Part shown: positions 1 to 8,451 of the stretch, piece after piece | Position numbering within the stretch: position 1 is the stretch's first letter | Layout of the letters: every line of letters starts with the position of its first letter | DNA from: an uncultured Dialister sp. | GTDB lineage: Bacteria; Bacillota; Negativicutes; Veillonellales; Dialisteraceae | Assembly (NCBI GenBank): GCA_900759415.1 | Contig: CAAEVC010000036.1 | Location: 1-25,612, forward strand | Length of the DNA: 25,612 nucleotides | Reading direction: 5' to 3' | Notes under the pieces: generated by a model | What the model was told of the DNA's origin: nothing | The model's database searches: none | The model's input: only the letters and a program-made list of their open reading frames with translations | Translations under genes and position numbers: made by a program

Positions 1-18
1 ATCTCGCACAGGTCACCA
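1..18 (+). tRNA. 3' end of a truncated tRNA (identity unknown)
   Basis: The window opens with what reads as the 3' part of a tRNA: the end of a T loop (at), a T-stem strand ctcgc (3-7), an acceptor strand acaggtc (8-14), discriminator A15 and CCA (16-18). One base later a complete tRNA begins, as expected in a tRNA cluster. The 5' part and anticodon lie outside the window, so the amino acid cannot be assigned. Confidence 0.55.
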
Positions 19-19
19 T

Positions 20-95
20 GGGCGATTAGCTCAGCTGGGAGAGCGTCTGCCTTACAAGCAGAATGTCAGCAGTTCGATCCTGTTATCGCCCACCA
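20..95 (+). tRNA. tRNA-Val (anticodon UAC)
   Basis: Complete cloverleaf with an encoded CCA end. The acceptor stem gggcgat (20-26) pairs with atcgccc (85-91), followed by discriminator A92 and CCA (93-95). The D arm is gctcagctgggagagc. The anticodon stem tctgc/gcaga encloses the loop cttacaa, giving anticodon TAC (53-55), which reads GUA and other valine codons. The T arm is agcag-ttcgatc-ctgtt with one G-U pair. It follows the preceding tRNA end by one base and is followed at once by a strong terminator, so it is probably the last gene of a tRNA operon. Confidence 0.95.
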
Positions 96-96
96 G

Positions 97-134
97 AAAA
101 AAACACCGCGTGATTCGCTCCGCGGTGTTTTTTT
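97..134. terminator. Bidirectional intrinsic terminator after tRNA-Val
   Basis: Stem aacaccgcg (102-110) pairs perfectly with cgcggtgtt (121-129) around a 10-nt loop. The run of T to 134 serves the plus strand and the A run from 97 serves the minus strand. It lies directly after the CCA end of tRNA-Val, so it most likely ends the tRNA transcript. Confidence 0.92.
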
Positions 135-210
135 GTATCCAGAAGTTGTACTATATTTTCATTTCCCCCTATACTCATGGGACTCATCAGAAGTAACTCC
201 CCTTTTATCA

Positions 211-250
211 AAAAAGAGTGTGACAGAATCCATTCCGTCACACTCTTTTT
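211..250. terminator. Second bidirectional terminator hairpin
   Basis: A perfect 14-bp inverted repeat: aaaaagagtgtgac (211-224) with gtcacactcttttt (237-250), 12-nt loop. The A and T tails allow termination in both directions. It could stop read-through from the tRNA operon, or minus-strand transcription coming from mtaB-hinT, whose coding part ends about 300 bases away. Confidence 0.85.
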
Positions 251-548
251 CCCTATTCCAATACTGCTAATGATAATAAGCTTCTCAATCCATCCCACGA
301 TGATTGCAAGGTTCAATCTCAGACGTTCCTTTAAGAGCACATTACTCAGTAATCGAGAGAACTAGCTTCTGGCTTTGCCAGACATCTAAGGGGCAGACGC
401 ATTATGTTGACTAAAGTATAGCGTCGTTATACGTAAAGCTTTATAAATTACAAACAGTCTTTACAACCGCCTCTCAAATCTCAAAACTCAACTCTATCTC
501 TTTACAGCCCACATCATGAGCTCATCGCTAATGACTCTTGAGTTTTCC
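251..548. other. Non-coding stretch between terminators and hinT
   Basis: I see no credible gene here: open frames are short, lack Shine-Dalgarno sites and resemble nothing I recognise. Small symmetric elements are present: tctggc-ttt-gccaga (368-382), a 5-bp stem gacgc/gcgtc (396-400 with 421-425) and the palindrome atgagctcat (516-525). It is probably the 3' untranslated region of the mtaB-hinT transcript plus decayed spacer. Confidence 0.5.
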
Positions 549-905
549 TTATTTTTCTTCCGGGAAAGGAGGCCATCCCATTTCTTTACCGCCAATGATG
601 TGGGCATGGAAATGGAATACGGACTGTCCAGCTTTTTCACCTGTATTGACTACAAGGCGGAAACCGCTTTCTTTGAGACCGGCTTCCAGTGCAATTTTCT
701 TCACGGTGAGGAAGAAGTCCTGGAAATTCTTATTATATTCTTCATCAAAAGCAAGAATGTTATCCACATGTTTCTTTGGAATCACAAGGATATGAACCGG
801 TGCGCAGGGTTCAATGTCTTTGAATGCATACCAGTGATCATCTTCATATACTTTTGTGCTCGGAATTTCACCATTTGCAATTTTGCAGAAAATACAATCA
901 GCCAT
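549..905 (-). CDS. hinT: HIT-family (histidine triad) nucleotide-binding protein, HinT-like
   Basis: A 118-residue protein of the usual HinT length. The catalytic triad motif HFHAH is at residues 98-102, preceded by the nucleotide-binding region with the NTGEKAGQSV stretch. The N-terminus CIFCKI (C4, C7) is the Cys pair that binds zinc in many HinT proteins. Family members are cytosolic purine nucleoside phosphoramidases or AMP-lysyl hydrolases; the physiological substrate here is unknown. The ATG is supported by a strong Shine-Dalgarno site (GGAGG, 7 nt upstream) lying over the end of mtaB, only 2 nt away, so the two genes are surely cotranscribed and probably coupled. The C-terminus is complete, ending just after the conserved GW-PP segment. 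Confidence 0.93.
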   Translation of the reverse strand: MADCIFCKIANGEIPSTKVYEDDHWYAFKDIEPCAPVHILVIPKKHVDNILAFDEEYNKNFQDFFLTVKKIALEAGLKESGFRLVVNTGEKAGQSVFHFHAHIIGGKEMGWPPFPEEK

Positions 906-907
906 GA

Positions 908-2245
908 TTAGTCCTCCTTTACTACTGTTCCTGTCATCCCCGTATCTGTGATGGTATCGATTTTAACAGGATATAAATGACCTCTTTCTATGTGAGAATC
1001 TCTGATGGATACCCGGACGTATTCGTCGGTGAGACCTTCGTAATATCCATCTTTGATTTCTTCAGCCAGTACGTGAACTACCTGTCCCATGAACTGCTTT
1101 CTGTATTCCAGTGCAATTTCTTTTTCCACTTCCTGTACACGGTGTACTCTGTCCTTTTTCACTTCATTGGAAATCTGATTCGGATAGGATGCTGCCGGTG
1201 TACCGATACGACGGGAATATGGGAATACATGAATGGCAGAGAAACGGATTTCTCTTAATGTATCCAGGGTTTCCTGGAAATTTTCTTCCGTTTCCCCTGG
1301 GAAACCGACAATAAGGTCGGTGGTAAGAGCGATGCCAGGCACCTTTTCTCTCAGTTCATTGATCAGTTTCTTGAACTGCGGGAGACGGTAATGGCGGTTC
1401 ATGCCTTTCAATACTGCATCGGATCCAGCCTGGAGAGGCAGGTGAAGATGACGGCATACCTTCGGTTCATTCTGAATGATGCTGATCAGTTCTTCAGAAA
1501 GTTCTACGGATTCGATGGAGCCAAGGCGGATGCGGAGAAGGTCTGGAATTTTGACCAGTTCTGCCACAAGGCTTGCCAGGGAGGTCCCATCATGAAGGTC
1601 TTTCCCGTAATTGCCAAGGTGAATGCCTGTCAGAACGACTTCTCTGTATCCTTTGGATACCAGTCTTCTGATTTCATCTACCGCATCTTTCTGAAGGCGG
1701 GATTTCAGCCTGCCTCTGGCATAGGGAATGATGCAGAAGGTGCAGTAGTTATCGCAGCCTTCCTGTACTTTGATAAATGCTCTGGTACGGACTTCCCCTT
1801 CTACGTCAACCTCCATATTTTCGAAGCGGTCTACTTTCATGATGTCCACTGTCTGATTCAATGGCTTTTTGTCCGTACGGTGCATGGCTTCTTCTACATA
1901 ATCCACAATGTGAGTGCGGTTCTGCAGGCCTACAATCACATCTACGTCCCCCATCTTTTCAAAGACTTCCGGTGCCAGCTGGGCATAGCAGCCGGCTACG
2001 GCAATGACGGAGTCCGGATGAGCGCGGCGGATGCGGCGGATCATCTGTCTTGATTTTCTATCGCCAATACTGGTGACTGAGCATGTATTGACTACATATA
2101 CGTCCGCCGGTTCATCTTCGCCGGCAGCTGTATATCCATTGCGTACAAAGAGGGTACGCATGGCATCACTGTCATACTGATTGACTTTGCAGCCAAGAGT
2201 GATGAAGGATACTTTCTTCTGTGTGTTGTTATTTGTTGTTTCCAT
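908..2245 (-). CDS. mtaB: tRNA t6A37 methylthiotransferase MtaB
   Basis: A 445-residue radical-SAM methylthiotransferase that converts t6A to ms2t6A at position 37 of ANN-decoding tRNAs. The N-terminal UPF0004 domain binds one iron-sulfur cluster through C19 (TLGCKVNQYDS), C55 and C86. The radical-SAM cluster is C164/C168/C171 in CDNYCTFC, followed by IIPYARGR. A TRAM RNA-binding domain occupies about residues 375-440. TLGCKVNQ distinguishes MtaB from MiaB and RimO. The ATG at 2245 is the only usable start before the essential TLGC motif. It has no Shine-Dalgarno site, and a promoter -10 ends 7 bases before it (see findings). hinT follows 2 nt downstream. Confidence 0.95.
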   Translation of the reverse strand: METTNNNTQKKVSFITLGCKVNQYDSDAMRTLFVRNGYTAAGEDEPADVYVVNTCSVTSIGDRKSRQMIRRIRRAHPDSVIAVAGCYAQLAPEVFEKMGDVDVIVGLQNRTHIVDYVEEAMHRTDKKPLNQTVDIMKVDRFENMEVDVEGEVRTRAFIKVQEGCDNYCTFCIIPYARGRLKSRLQKDAVDEIRRLVSKGYREVVLTGIHLGNYGKDLHDGTSLASLVAELVKIPDLLRIRLGSIESVELSEELISIIQNEPKVCRHLHLPLQAGSDAVLKGMNRHYRLPQFKKLINELREKVPGIALTTDLIVGFPGETEENFQETLDTLREIRFSAIHVFPYSRRIGTPAASYPNQISNEVKKDRVHRVQEVEKEIALEYRKQFMGQVVHVLAEEIKDGYYEGLTDEYVRVSIRDSHIERGHLYPVKIDTITDTGMTGTVVKED

Positions 2246-2252
2246 GTTTTTA

Positions 2253-2281
2253 ATTATAGCATACGTGACTAGAGGTGAAAA
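2253..2281 (-). promoter_or_regulatory. Extended -10 promoter for mtaB-hinT; probably leaderless
   Basis: On the minus strand a TATAAT box (2253-2258) is preceded by TG one base upstream, giving an extended -10. TTTTCA (2276-2281) lies 17 bases upstream as a 4/6 match to the -35. Counting from the -10, transcription should begin near 2246, one base before the mtaB ATG at 2245. No Shine-Dalgarno sequence fits in between. Confidence 0.75.
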
Positions 2282-2398
2282 AAGCGACGAGTGATAAGCT
2301 CAGAGATATAAGCGAAGGTAAAAAACATTTTGTTTTCTTATAAAGCCTTTTTGTATAACGGCGCGATACCTTCTATCTGACCATTCTGCATACCTTGA

Positions 2399-5300
2399 TC
2401 AGAAGGAGAAGAGGGACATTTGCTCTTCGTCCGGGAGATCTTTGAGGATACCCATGTCTTCCATGGTTTCAATGATGCTCTGGCTGACTTTTCCCCTCTT
2501 CTTCAAATCTTCTTTCGATGTGAAAGGATGGTGCTTCCTTGCTTTTACGATTTCCTTGGCTACTGCATTTCCTAAGGCAGGGATGCAGTTGAATGGTGGA
2601 AGGAGTTTACCATCTACCATCTGGAATTCTGATGCATCTGACTTTTCAAGGCTGATAGGCATGAATTCCAGGCCCCGGAGATACATTTCTGCTGCCACTT
2701 CGATGACAGTGGCGTTCCCCTTTTCTACAGCAGTCGGATGTTCAAGAGAAGCGATGCGGGCCAGCTCCTGTTTCTGCGCTTCCAGTCCTCTCAGGATGAC
2801 AGGCGCATTGAAGGAACCTTCTGCACGGATGGTGAAGTAAGCCGCATAGTAGGCAAGAGGCTGGTAGACTTTGAACCAGGCGATGCGGAAGGCCATCATA
2901 ACGTAAGCGACCGCATGGGCTCTCGGGAAGAGGTAGCCGATTTTGAGACAGGAATCAATAAACCACTGGGGTACATGGGCAGCGTCCAGTTCGGCCCGGT
3001 TATTAGAGCCTCCTTTTTCAAGACCCTTGCCTTTACGGACATTTTCCATGACCTTGAAGGAAGTGAGCGGTTTGACTCCCTGATTGATGAGATAGTTCAT
3101 AACGTCATCACGGGTGGAAATCGCCTGTTCCAGCTTGACAGTGCCGTTTTTGATGAGGTCCTGGGCATTGTTCAGCCATACGTCGGTACCATGGGAGAAT
3201 CCGGAAATTCGTACCAGTTCGGAGAAATTTTTCGGTCTCGTATCTTCCAGCATGCCTCGTACGAAAGGAGTACCATATTCTGGAAGGCCAAGGGCACCGA
3301 CGGTGACCCCTTTGTTTCCAATGACCTCTCCCAGCTGTTTTGGCGTAATGCCAAGAGCTTCAGTGGAGCTGAAGAGAGAGAGGGTCTTCTTGTCATCGAA
3401 AGGAATGGACATAGGGTCGATGCCTGTGAGGTCCTGCAGCTTACGGATAACTTTCGGATCGTCGTGGCCCAGAATATCCAGTTTCAGCATACGGCCGGAA
3501 ATGGAATGGTAATCGAAATGGGTGGTGATGGTGCCGGGAATGCGGTTCCCGTCTTCATCTTTCAGATATTTTTTATTAGCCGCATACTGGAGGGGTGTGA
3601 AATCATGGATGTCCATGTCTCGCGGGCATACCATGATACCTGCCGGATGCTGGCCGGTGGTTCTCTTGACTCCTGCTACGCCGGCAGAGAGTTTTTCAAT
3701 GAAGATATCATTGAATGTAAGTCCTCTGTTTTCTGCGTATTTCTTGACGAAACCATAGGCAGTCTTATCCTGGATGCCTGCAATGGTGCCTGCACGGAAT
3801 ACATTGTCTCTACCGAAGAGTTCTTCTGTATATTTATGGGCTACCCCCTGGTCGTCGCCGGAAGAGAAGTTCAGATCGATATCAGGTACTTTATCTCCGT
3901 CGAATCCAAGGAATACGGCAAATGGTATATCGTGACCGTTCTTATTGAGGGGTGTACCGCATTCCGGGCAGTCTTTGTCAGGAAGGTCGAAGCCGCCGCC
4001 TACAGAACCGTCGGTATAGAAATGGGTCCAGTGGCATTTGGGGCATACATAGTGAGGAGGAAGAGGATTGACTTCCGTAATGCCTGACATGGTGGCAACG
4101 AAGGAAGAACCTACGGATCCTCGGGAACCTACAAGGTACCCGCGGTCATTGGAATGTTTAACCAGTTTATGGGCGATATAGTAAAGAACGCCATACCCGT
4201 GTTTGATAATCGGAGTGAGTTCCAGAGTGAGCCGGTCTTCTACTACCTTGGGGAGCGGATCCCCATAGATGGCATGGGCATTGTCATAGCACATCTTCAC
4301 CAGTTTGTCGTCAGCGCCGGAAATCTTCGGGTTATAGGATTTCCATTCTTCCGCCAGCGGTTTCAGTTCTTCGCACTGTTCAGCAATCATTCTCGTATTG
4401 GTGACTACGATTTCAACAGCTGTCTCTTTCGGAAGATAGGAAAATTCGTCCAGCATTTCCTCGGTGGTCCTGATATATACAGGCGGATGAGATTCTATTT
4501 TCCCTGCTTTTTCCCAGTTGGAAAGAAGGATATCCCTGTTCCGCTGGTCTTCTGCAAACATGTAATGGGCATCAGAGGTGGCGCATACGGGACGGCCTGC
4601 CTTCTTCCCTATTTCAATGACTTTCCGGTCCAGATTTTCCAGATCTTCTTTCGTCCGGATGTCACCGAATTTGTCTTCATTGATGAGGAACTGGTTGTTG
4701 CCAAGTGGCTGTACTTCCAGATAATCATAGAATTTTGCCTTTTCAATCAGTTCTTCATCGCTCTCCCCTGCCAGGACCGCTCTGAAGAATTCGCCCATGA
4801 CGCAGGCGGAACCGTAAATCAGCCCTTCATGGAATTCTTTCAGTATGGGTTTCGGAATGAGGGGACGCTTTCTGTAGTATTTCAGATGAGACAGGGTGAC
4901 CATGCGGTAAAGGTTTCGGAGACCTGTAATATTCTTAGCCAGAATGATGATATGGTTGTACTGCTGGCGGTCTGTATCAGGGTCTTCAGGGATATTTTCT
5001 ATCATGTACCCTTCCATGCCATAGATGACTTTCTGATGGTATTTCTCTGCCAGATCCTGAATCTTCGGGAAGGCCTGAATGACGCCGTGGTCTGTGATGG
5101 CTACCGCCGGATGATGCCATTTGGCTGCCGTTTTGATGATTTCTTCGTAATCAATGAGACCGTCAAGGCTCATTTTTGTATGGAGATGGAGTTCGACTCG
5201 AGGCGTCGGATAGTTATCTTCATGGTCAACCACGTTGGGAGCGCTCTTTTCCATCTGCGAAAGTTCCAGTACAAGGCCATTGGCATATTTATCAAACCGC

Positions 5301-6067
5301 ACATTGCCTCTGACTTTCACTGTGCTGCCAGCTTTCAGGGATTCCACGCCTGCCGCATCTTCCGGTTTATCGAAGAAACGCTTGCAGGATATCCCGTTCG
5401 TATCATCTGCCAGGCTCATGATGAAAAGTTTCTTGCCGCTCCTGAGTTCTCTGACTTCACAGCTGATAACAGTGCCGATAAAAATGACGCCGTCTTTTTC
5501 CTCATTCACGCTTCTGATATCCACTGCCTCTCCGGTGATATGTTTCTTCCCGATATACATGCCATCCGGAAGGTTCCCTCCCTTCTTCTCTTTCTTGGGA
5601 GAAGATACAAAGGCACTTTTCGGAAGGACACTTGAAAGGGAAGGAAGGATATCAGGCATCTCAATAGACGGTGCCGGTGTTTCCGCCGGTACCTCTTCTG
5701 TTTCTGCTGCTTCTATTTCATTGATAGACGGAAGGGGCATGTTTTCATCGGGAAGAGAGAAATTTTCCATCATTTCATCTTCAGGAAGAGGGATTTCTTC
5801 CCCTCCCATTCCTTCATAGGAGGCAGGTCCTGGATCCTGATTGATGGACTGATTCATGGCAATATGGGAAAAGACTTCATCGGTCACTTCGTCTCCATTG
5901 ATGTAAATGGATTCAATGGATGTGATTTCTTCCCTCATTTCCTGCAGCGTTTTTATGGCTGCTTCTTTCTGATCAGTCTTTATATACCAGGCTCTGCATT
6001 CTGTATCTACTTCCATCAGAGTAATGACAGAGTCTTTATTTCTTGACTTTAGACGGTACTTGCCCAT
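2399..6067 (-). CDS. polC: PolC-type DNA polymerase III alpha subunit lacking the inserted exonuclease
   Basis: Replicative polymerase of 1222 residues; typical PolC has about 1430. Order: a short N-terminal domain (1-75), an acidic proline-rich linker (80-160), an OB fold (190-275), a PHP domain (290-505), then palm, fingers and C-terminal HhH. The polymerase site shows PDIDLNF with D729/D731 and KLDILG with D864. A zinc finger is formed by C675, C678, C700 and C703. The C-terminal QMSLF is a beta-clamp binding motif. The DnaQ-like exonuclease that normally splits the PHP domain is absent: GMEGY (351-354) is followed about 18 residues later by the post-exonuclease segment HIIILAKN. All nine expected PHP metal ligands seem present. 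The ATG at 6067 has AAAGGGG upstream and lies within the 3' end of the vanW-family gene (32-nt overlap). Confidence 0.95.
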   Translation of the reverse strand: MGKYRLKSRNKDSVITLMEVDTECRAWYIKTDQKEAAIKTLQEMREEITSIESIYINGDEVTDEVFSHIAMNQSINQDPGPASYEGMGGEEIPLPEDEMMENFSLPDENMPLPSINEIEAAETEEVPAETPAPSIEMPDILPSLSSVLPKSAFVSSPKKEKKGGNLPDGMYIGKKHITGEAVDIRSVNEEKDGVIFIGTVISCEVRELRSGKKLFIMSLADDTNGISCKRFFDKPEDAAGVESLKAGSTVKVRGNVRFDKYANGLVLELSQMEKSAPNVVDHEDNYPTPRVELHLHTKMSLDGLIDYEEIIKTAAKWHHPAVAITDHGVIQAFPKIQDLAEKYHQKVIYGMEGYMIENIPEDPDTDRQQYNHIIILAKNITGLRNLYRMVTLSHLKYYRKRPLIPKPILKEFHEGLIYGSACVMGEFFRAVLAGESDEELIEKAKFYDYLEVQPLGNNQFLINEDKFGDIRTKEDLENLDRKVIEIGKKAGRPVCATSDAHYMFAEDQRNRDILLSNWEKAGKIESHPPVYIRTTEEMLDEFSYLPKETAVEIVVTNTRMIAEQCEELKPLAEEWKSYNPKISGADDKLVKMCYDNAHAIYGDPLPKVVEDRLTLELTPIIKHGYGVLYYIAHKLVKHSNDRGYLVGSRGSVGSSFVATMSGITEVNPLPPHYVCPKCHWTHFYTDGSVGGGFDLPDKDCPECGTPLNKNGHDIPFAVFLGFDGDKVPDIDLNFSSGDDQGVAHKYTEELFGRDNVFRAGTIAGIQDKTAYGFVKKYAENRGLTFNDIFIEKLSAGVAGVKRTTGQHPAGIMVCPRDMDIHDFTPLQYAANKKYLKDEDGNRIPGTITTHFDYHSISGRMLKLDILGHDDPKVIRKLQDLTGIDPMSIPFDDKKTLSLFSSTEALGITPKQLGEVIGNKGVTVGALGLPEYGTPFVRGMLEDTRPKNFSELVRISGFSHGTDVWLNNAQDLIKNGTVKLEQAISTRDDVMNYLINQGVKPLTSFKVMENVRKGKGLEKGGSNNRAELDAAHVPQWFIDSCLKIGYLFPRAHAVAYVMMAFRIAWFKVYQPLAYYAAYFTIRAEGSFNAPVILRGLEAQKQELARIASLEHPTAVEKGNATVIEVAAEMYLRGLEFMPISLEKSDASEFQMVDGKLLPPFNCIPALGNAVAKEIVKARKHHPFTSKEDLKKRGKVSQSIIETMEDMGILKDLPDEEQMSLFSF

Positions 6068-7439
6068 CTATATTCCCCTTTCCTTTCTTTGTTTTCTTCT
6101 TGTCCTGTGTTTTCTTGTCCTGCTGTTTATTTAAGGTCACAATCGTATCTACTGCTTCATAATCTGAAGCAAATGTGTCGTGGAAGGTTCTTCCATCCGC
6201 CCATTCTACATTCTGGGAAATGAGCACATCCCTTCCGTCATGTCCTTCTTCTACCTTCTTTTCTTCCTTCTGGGAAGGATCTGTGCGGGTGATGGTCTTA
6301 TGAGCTATGGTTACATCTTTAAGGGTATCTATGGATACATGGGAAGGTTTATCTTCCTGATTTCCCAGAATATATACAGTAAGACGTCCCGGTGCATAGG
6401 AGGTGTAAATGTATATGCCATGTTTCAGATGGTTGCGGAAGCAGAAATCAATATATCCTTCTGCTACAGTCGCATCTCTTCCTGCCGGTACATAGGAAAC
6501 AGGCGAGAAATGGCATGTACGCTGAGTTACTTCCAGTCCAGAAAGAATGACAGCATTAAAGAGGGTGGTGCTGACCTGGCAGACTCCGCCGCCGGAGCCA
6601 GGTTCCAGTTTTCCATTGATAATGACCGGTGCTTCCTTGTATCCATTATCTGCCGAACGGGATCCGGTGGTTTCATTAAAGGAGAAGATTTCTCCCGGTT
6701 TCAGATATACTCCGTCCATAGAAGCTGCTGCTCTTTCAATATTACTGCTCCTGTTGGGATCTCCGCCAAACCAGGTAGCATAGCTGCCGAGGACCGCATT
6801 GATTTCCTTTGATTCCTCTCTGGTCATGGAAGGCATCTTTTCTTCCAGCGATGGAATCTCAAGGGTCTGATTCTCCCCGGTCCGCAATGCATCTGCAATG
6901 CGTCTCCTCAAGCTTTCTTTATCGATTTTCAGATAAGGTCTTCCTTCTGTAAATGTAATGGAGCCGTCATCATGTATCACCGGTTCAGCATTTTTTGCCG
7001 GTTTCCCATATTCTTCTGCCAGAGAATCAATTCTGGCATCAAGAGCTTTCTTATCGTAATTCACTTTCACATGCACTGCTTTTCCCATGAGAAGGGATTT
7101 CCATCGTTCTTCCCACTGCTGGAACAGATTTCCTGTCCTTCCAATGGCAAGCACATCCTCTATACTGCTCCTGTCGTAATGAAGATTGAGGGATTCATAG
7201 GGGATTTCTTCATGGACGATGCCTTTTTCCAGAGTAATCTTTTCATTTTTCAGATTCTCTTCTTTTTGGGAAATAATATCTTCCAGTTCACTTCTCGTCT
7301 TTCTTCCTGCGAGGACACCGTTCATGCGGATGCCCGGAACCACCGCATCTGCCTTTGTCCAGAGAAATGGACCGGCAGCGCCGCCCAGCAGGGCGGCGGA
7401 AACCGAAATAAGGACGATTCTTTTCATTCTGTATTTCAA
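6036..7439 (-). CDS. VanW-family protein with N-terminal membrane anchor
   Basis: A 467-residue predicted cell-envelope protein. Residues 7-27 form a hydrophobic signal or anchor segment after a basic N-terminus. The middle (about 70-195) resembles the peptidoglycan-binding-like domain often found before VanW. Residues 215-345 are the VanW domain, with its signature GGGVCQVSTTLFNA (283-296) and the SYVPAGRDATV stretch. The tail (435-467) is rich in lysine. VanW has no settled biochemical function; it was named from vancomycin-resistance clusters but is common in susceptible Firmicutes. The start may be TTG 7439, with AAGG about 10 nt upstream, or ATG 7427, which lacks a good ribosome site; I kept TTG. 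It lies 13 nt after holA and overlaps polC, an odd place for an envelope protein. Confidence 0.88.
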   Translation of the reverse strand: MKYRMKRIVLISVSAALLGGAAGPFLWTKADAVVPGIRMNGVLAGRKTRSELEDIISQKEENLKNEKITLEKGIVHEEIPYESLNLHYDRSSIEDVLAIGRTGNLFQQWEERWKSLLMGKAVHVKVNYDKKALDARIDSLAEEYGKPAKNAEPVIHDDGSITFTEGRPYLKIDKESLRRRIADALRTGENQTLEIPSLEEKMPSMTREESKEINAVLGSYATWFGGDPNRSSNIERAAASMDGVYLKPGEIFSFNETTGSRSADNGYKEAPVIINGKLEPGSGGGVCQVSTTLFNAVILSGLEVTQRTCHFSPVSYVPAGRDATVAEGYIDFCFRNHLKHGIYIYTSYAPGRLTVYILGNQEDKPSHVSIDTLKDVTIAHKTITRTDPSQKEEKKVEEGHDGRDVLISQNVEWADGRTFHDTFASDYEAVDTIVTLNKQQDKKTQDKKKTKKGKGNIDGQVPSKVKK

Positions 7440-7452
7440 TGATTTCTGACCT

Positions 7453-8451
7453 TCATTTCATGCAATATTTGATAAATAAATCCTGTAAGTCCAGACTCTG
7501 TGCAGCCTGTCTTGTTTTCATCTGATAATCAAAGATTTCCAGAAGGAACCATTCTGCCTTTTCTTCTCTCACTTTGAGGGCCTGGTTCTTCACATTTCTT
7601 AACGCCCAGGAAGAACGGAGTCCCATTCTTTTCTGGATTTCCGCATCAGAGAAGTGATTTCTGGACAGTTCATGATAAATTTTGATTTTTCTGAACACCG
7701 CAGAAAGGGCGCCCAGATTTTTTATAGTCGATGGTATATCAATGAATACTCTCGGTATACCGGTTAATACTTTCTCTGTTTTCCTGTCAATCAGATCATC
7801 AATAAAATGGAATATCCCCTGATTCATGTAATCGGTCATGGCATATTCCAGAAGTTTCTGGGTGACCATCTGACGGCTGCCGCACATGAGAACAATTTTA
7901 TCACATTCAGTCTGGAGGAAGGGACGGGAAATGTTTTCCCAGGAAGAGAGCATTTCTTCCAGATAGGCTCTGCCGTCATAATCAAGCCTTTTCCCCTCTT
8001 CTGCCAGCATGCGGGTCATGATGCCTGTCGCATCTCTTGGATTGATGAGCCCCCATTCTTCTGTATAGCAGAGGGACATGAGATCCTTCACCACTTTGAT
8101 TCGTTTATCCGGCTTTCCTTCCCAGATGATAATGAGAAGTACATCGGTTGAAAGTTCCTTCAGTGTTTCAAAGAAATCGGCCTGCGCAGAATCTGCTTTC
8201 CCCCTGGCTGCTTTCTTTAAAAAGGGAGGATTCTTAATGATGACTGCGCTCTCCTGCTGGAAGAGGGACTGGCCTCCCAGGGCAGTTTTGTATTCTTCAA
8301 AAGAGCCGTTTCCATCAAAAATGGCAGGTTCCGGTACATTTCCATGGAAATACAGGTTCAGCATTTCATTTTTCCGCACATTGATGGATACGGGATCATC
8401 GCCGTAGAGAAAGCAGCAGTTTCTTTTTTTATTTACATCCTGAATGGCCAT
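7453..8451 (-). CDS. holA: DNA polymerase III delta subunit (clamp loader)
   Basis: HolA/YqeN-type delta subunit, about 332 residues from the preferred start. It opens the beta clamp and works with the tau/gamma and delta-prime subunits. The N-terminal FLYGDDPVSINVRKNEML stretch is the degenerate AAA+ start of delta. The central VLLIIIWEGKPDKRIKVVKDL and C-terminal helical LRSSWALRNVKNQA regions fit the family. An in-frame ATG lies at 8475, but the ATG at 8451 (residue 9 of the longer form) has GGAAGG 9 nt upstream, so I chose it. The start overlaps the end of comEC by 19 nt. comEC-holA adjacency is common in Firmicutes. Conservation is low, as usual for delta. Confidence 0.88.
   Translation of the reverse strand: MAIQDVNKKRNCCFLYGDDPVSINVRKNEMLNLYFHGNVPEPAIFDGNGSFEEYKTALGGQSLFQQESAVIIKNPPFLKKAARGKADSAQADFFETLKELSTDVLLIIIWEGKPDKRIKVVKDLMSLCYTEEWGLINPRDATGIMTRMLAEEGKRLDYDGRAYLEEMLSSWENISRPFLQTECDKIVLMCGSRQMVTQKLLEYAMTDYMNQGIFHFIDDLIDRKTEKVLTGIPRVFIDIPSTIKNLGALSAVFRKIKIYHELSRNHFSDAEIQKRMGLRSSWALRNVKNQALKVREEKAEWFLLEIFDYQMKTRQAAQSLDLQDLFIKYCMK

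Noticed and set aside
177..365. 62-codon open frame between the tRNA and hinT
   Set aside because: It runs through a perfect 14-bp terminator hairpin, has no Shine-Dalgarno site and resembles no known protein.
2315..2345. Possible terminator after polC (AAAACA/TGTTTT)
   Set aside because: The stem is almost pure A-T and weak; I cannot call it a terminator.
2738..5635. Two long plus-strand open frames (2738-4087 and 4154-5635) opposite polC
   Set aside because: The polC frame is clearly real over the same span; the antisense translations are cysteine- and phenylalanine-rich without domains or good ribosome sites.
6036..7439. VanW gene as evidence for glycopeptide resistance
   Set aside because: VanW-domain proteins are widespread in Firmicutes and no vanHAX-type ligase or dipeptidase gene is nearby.
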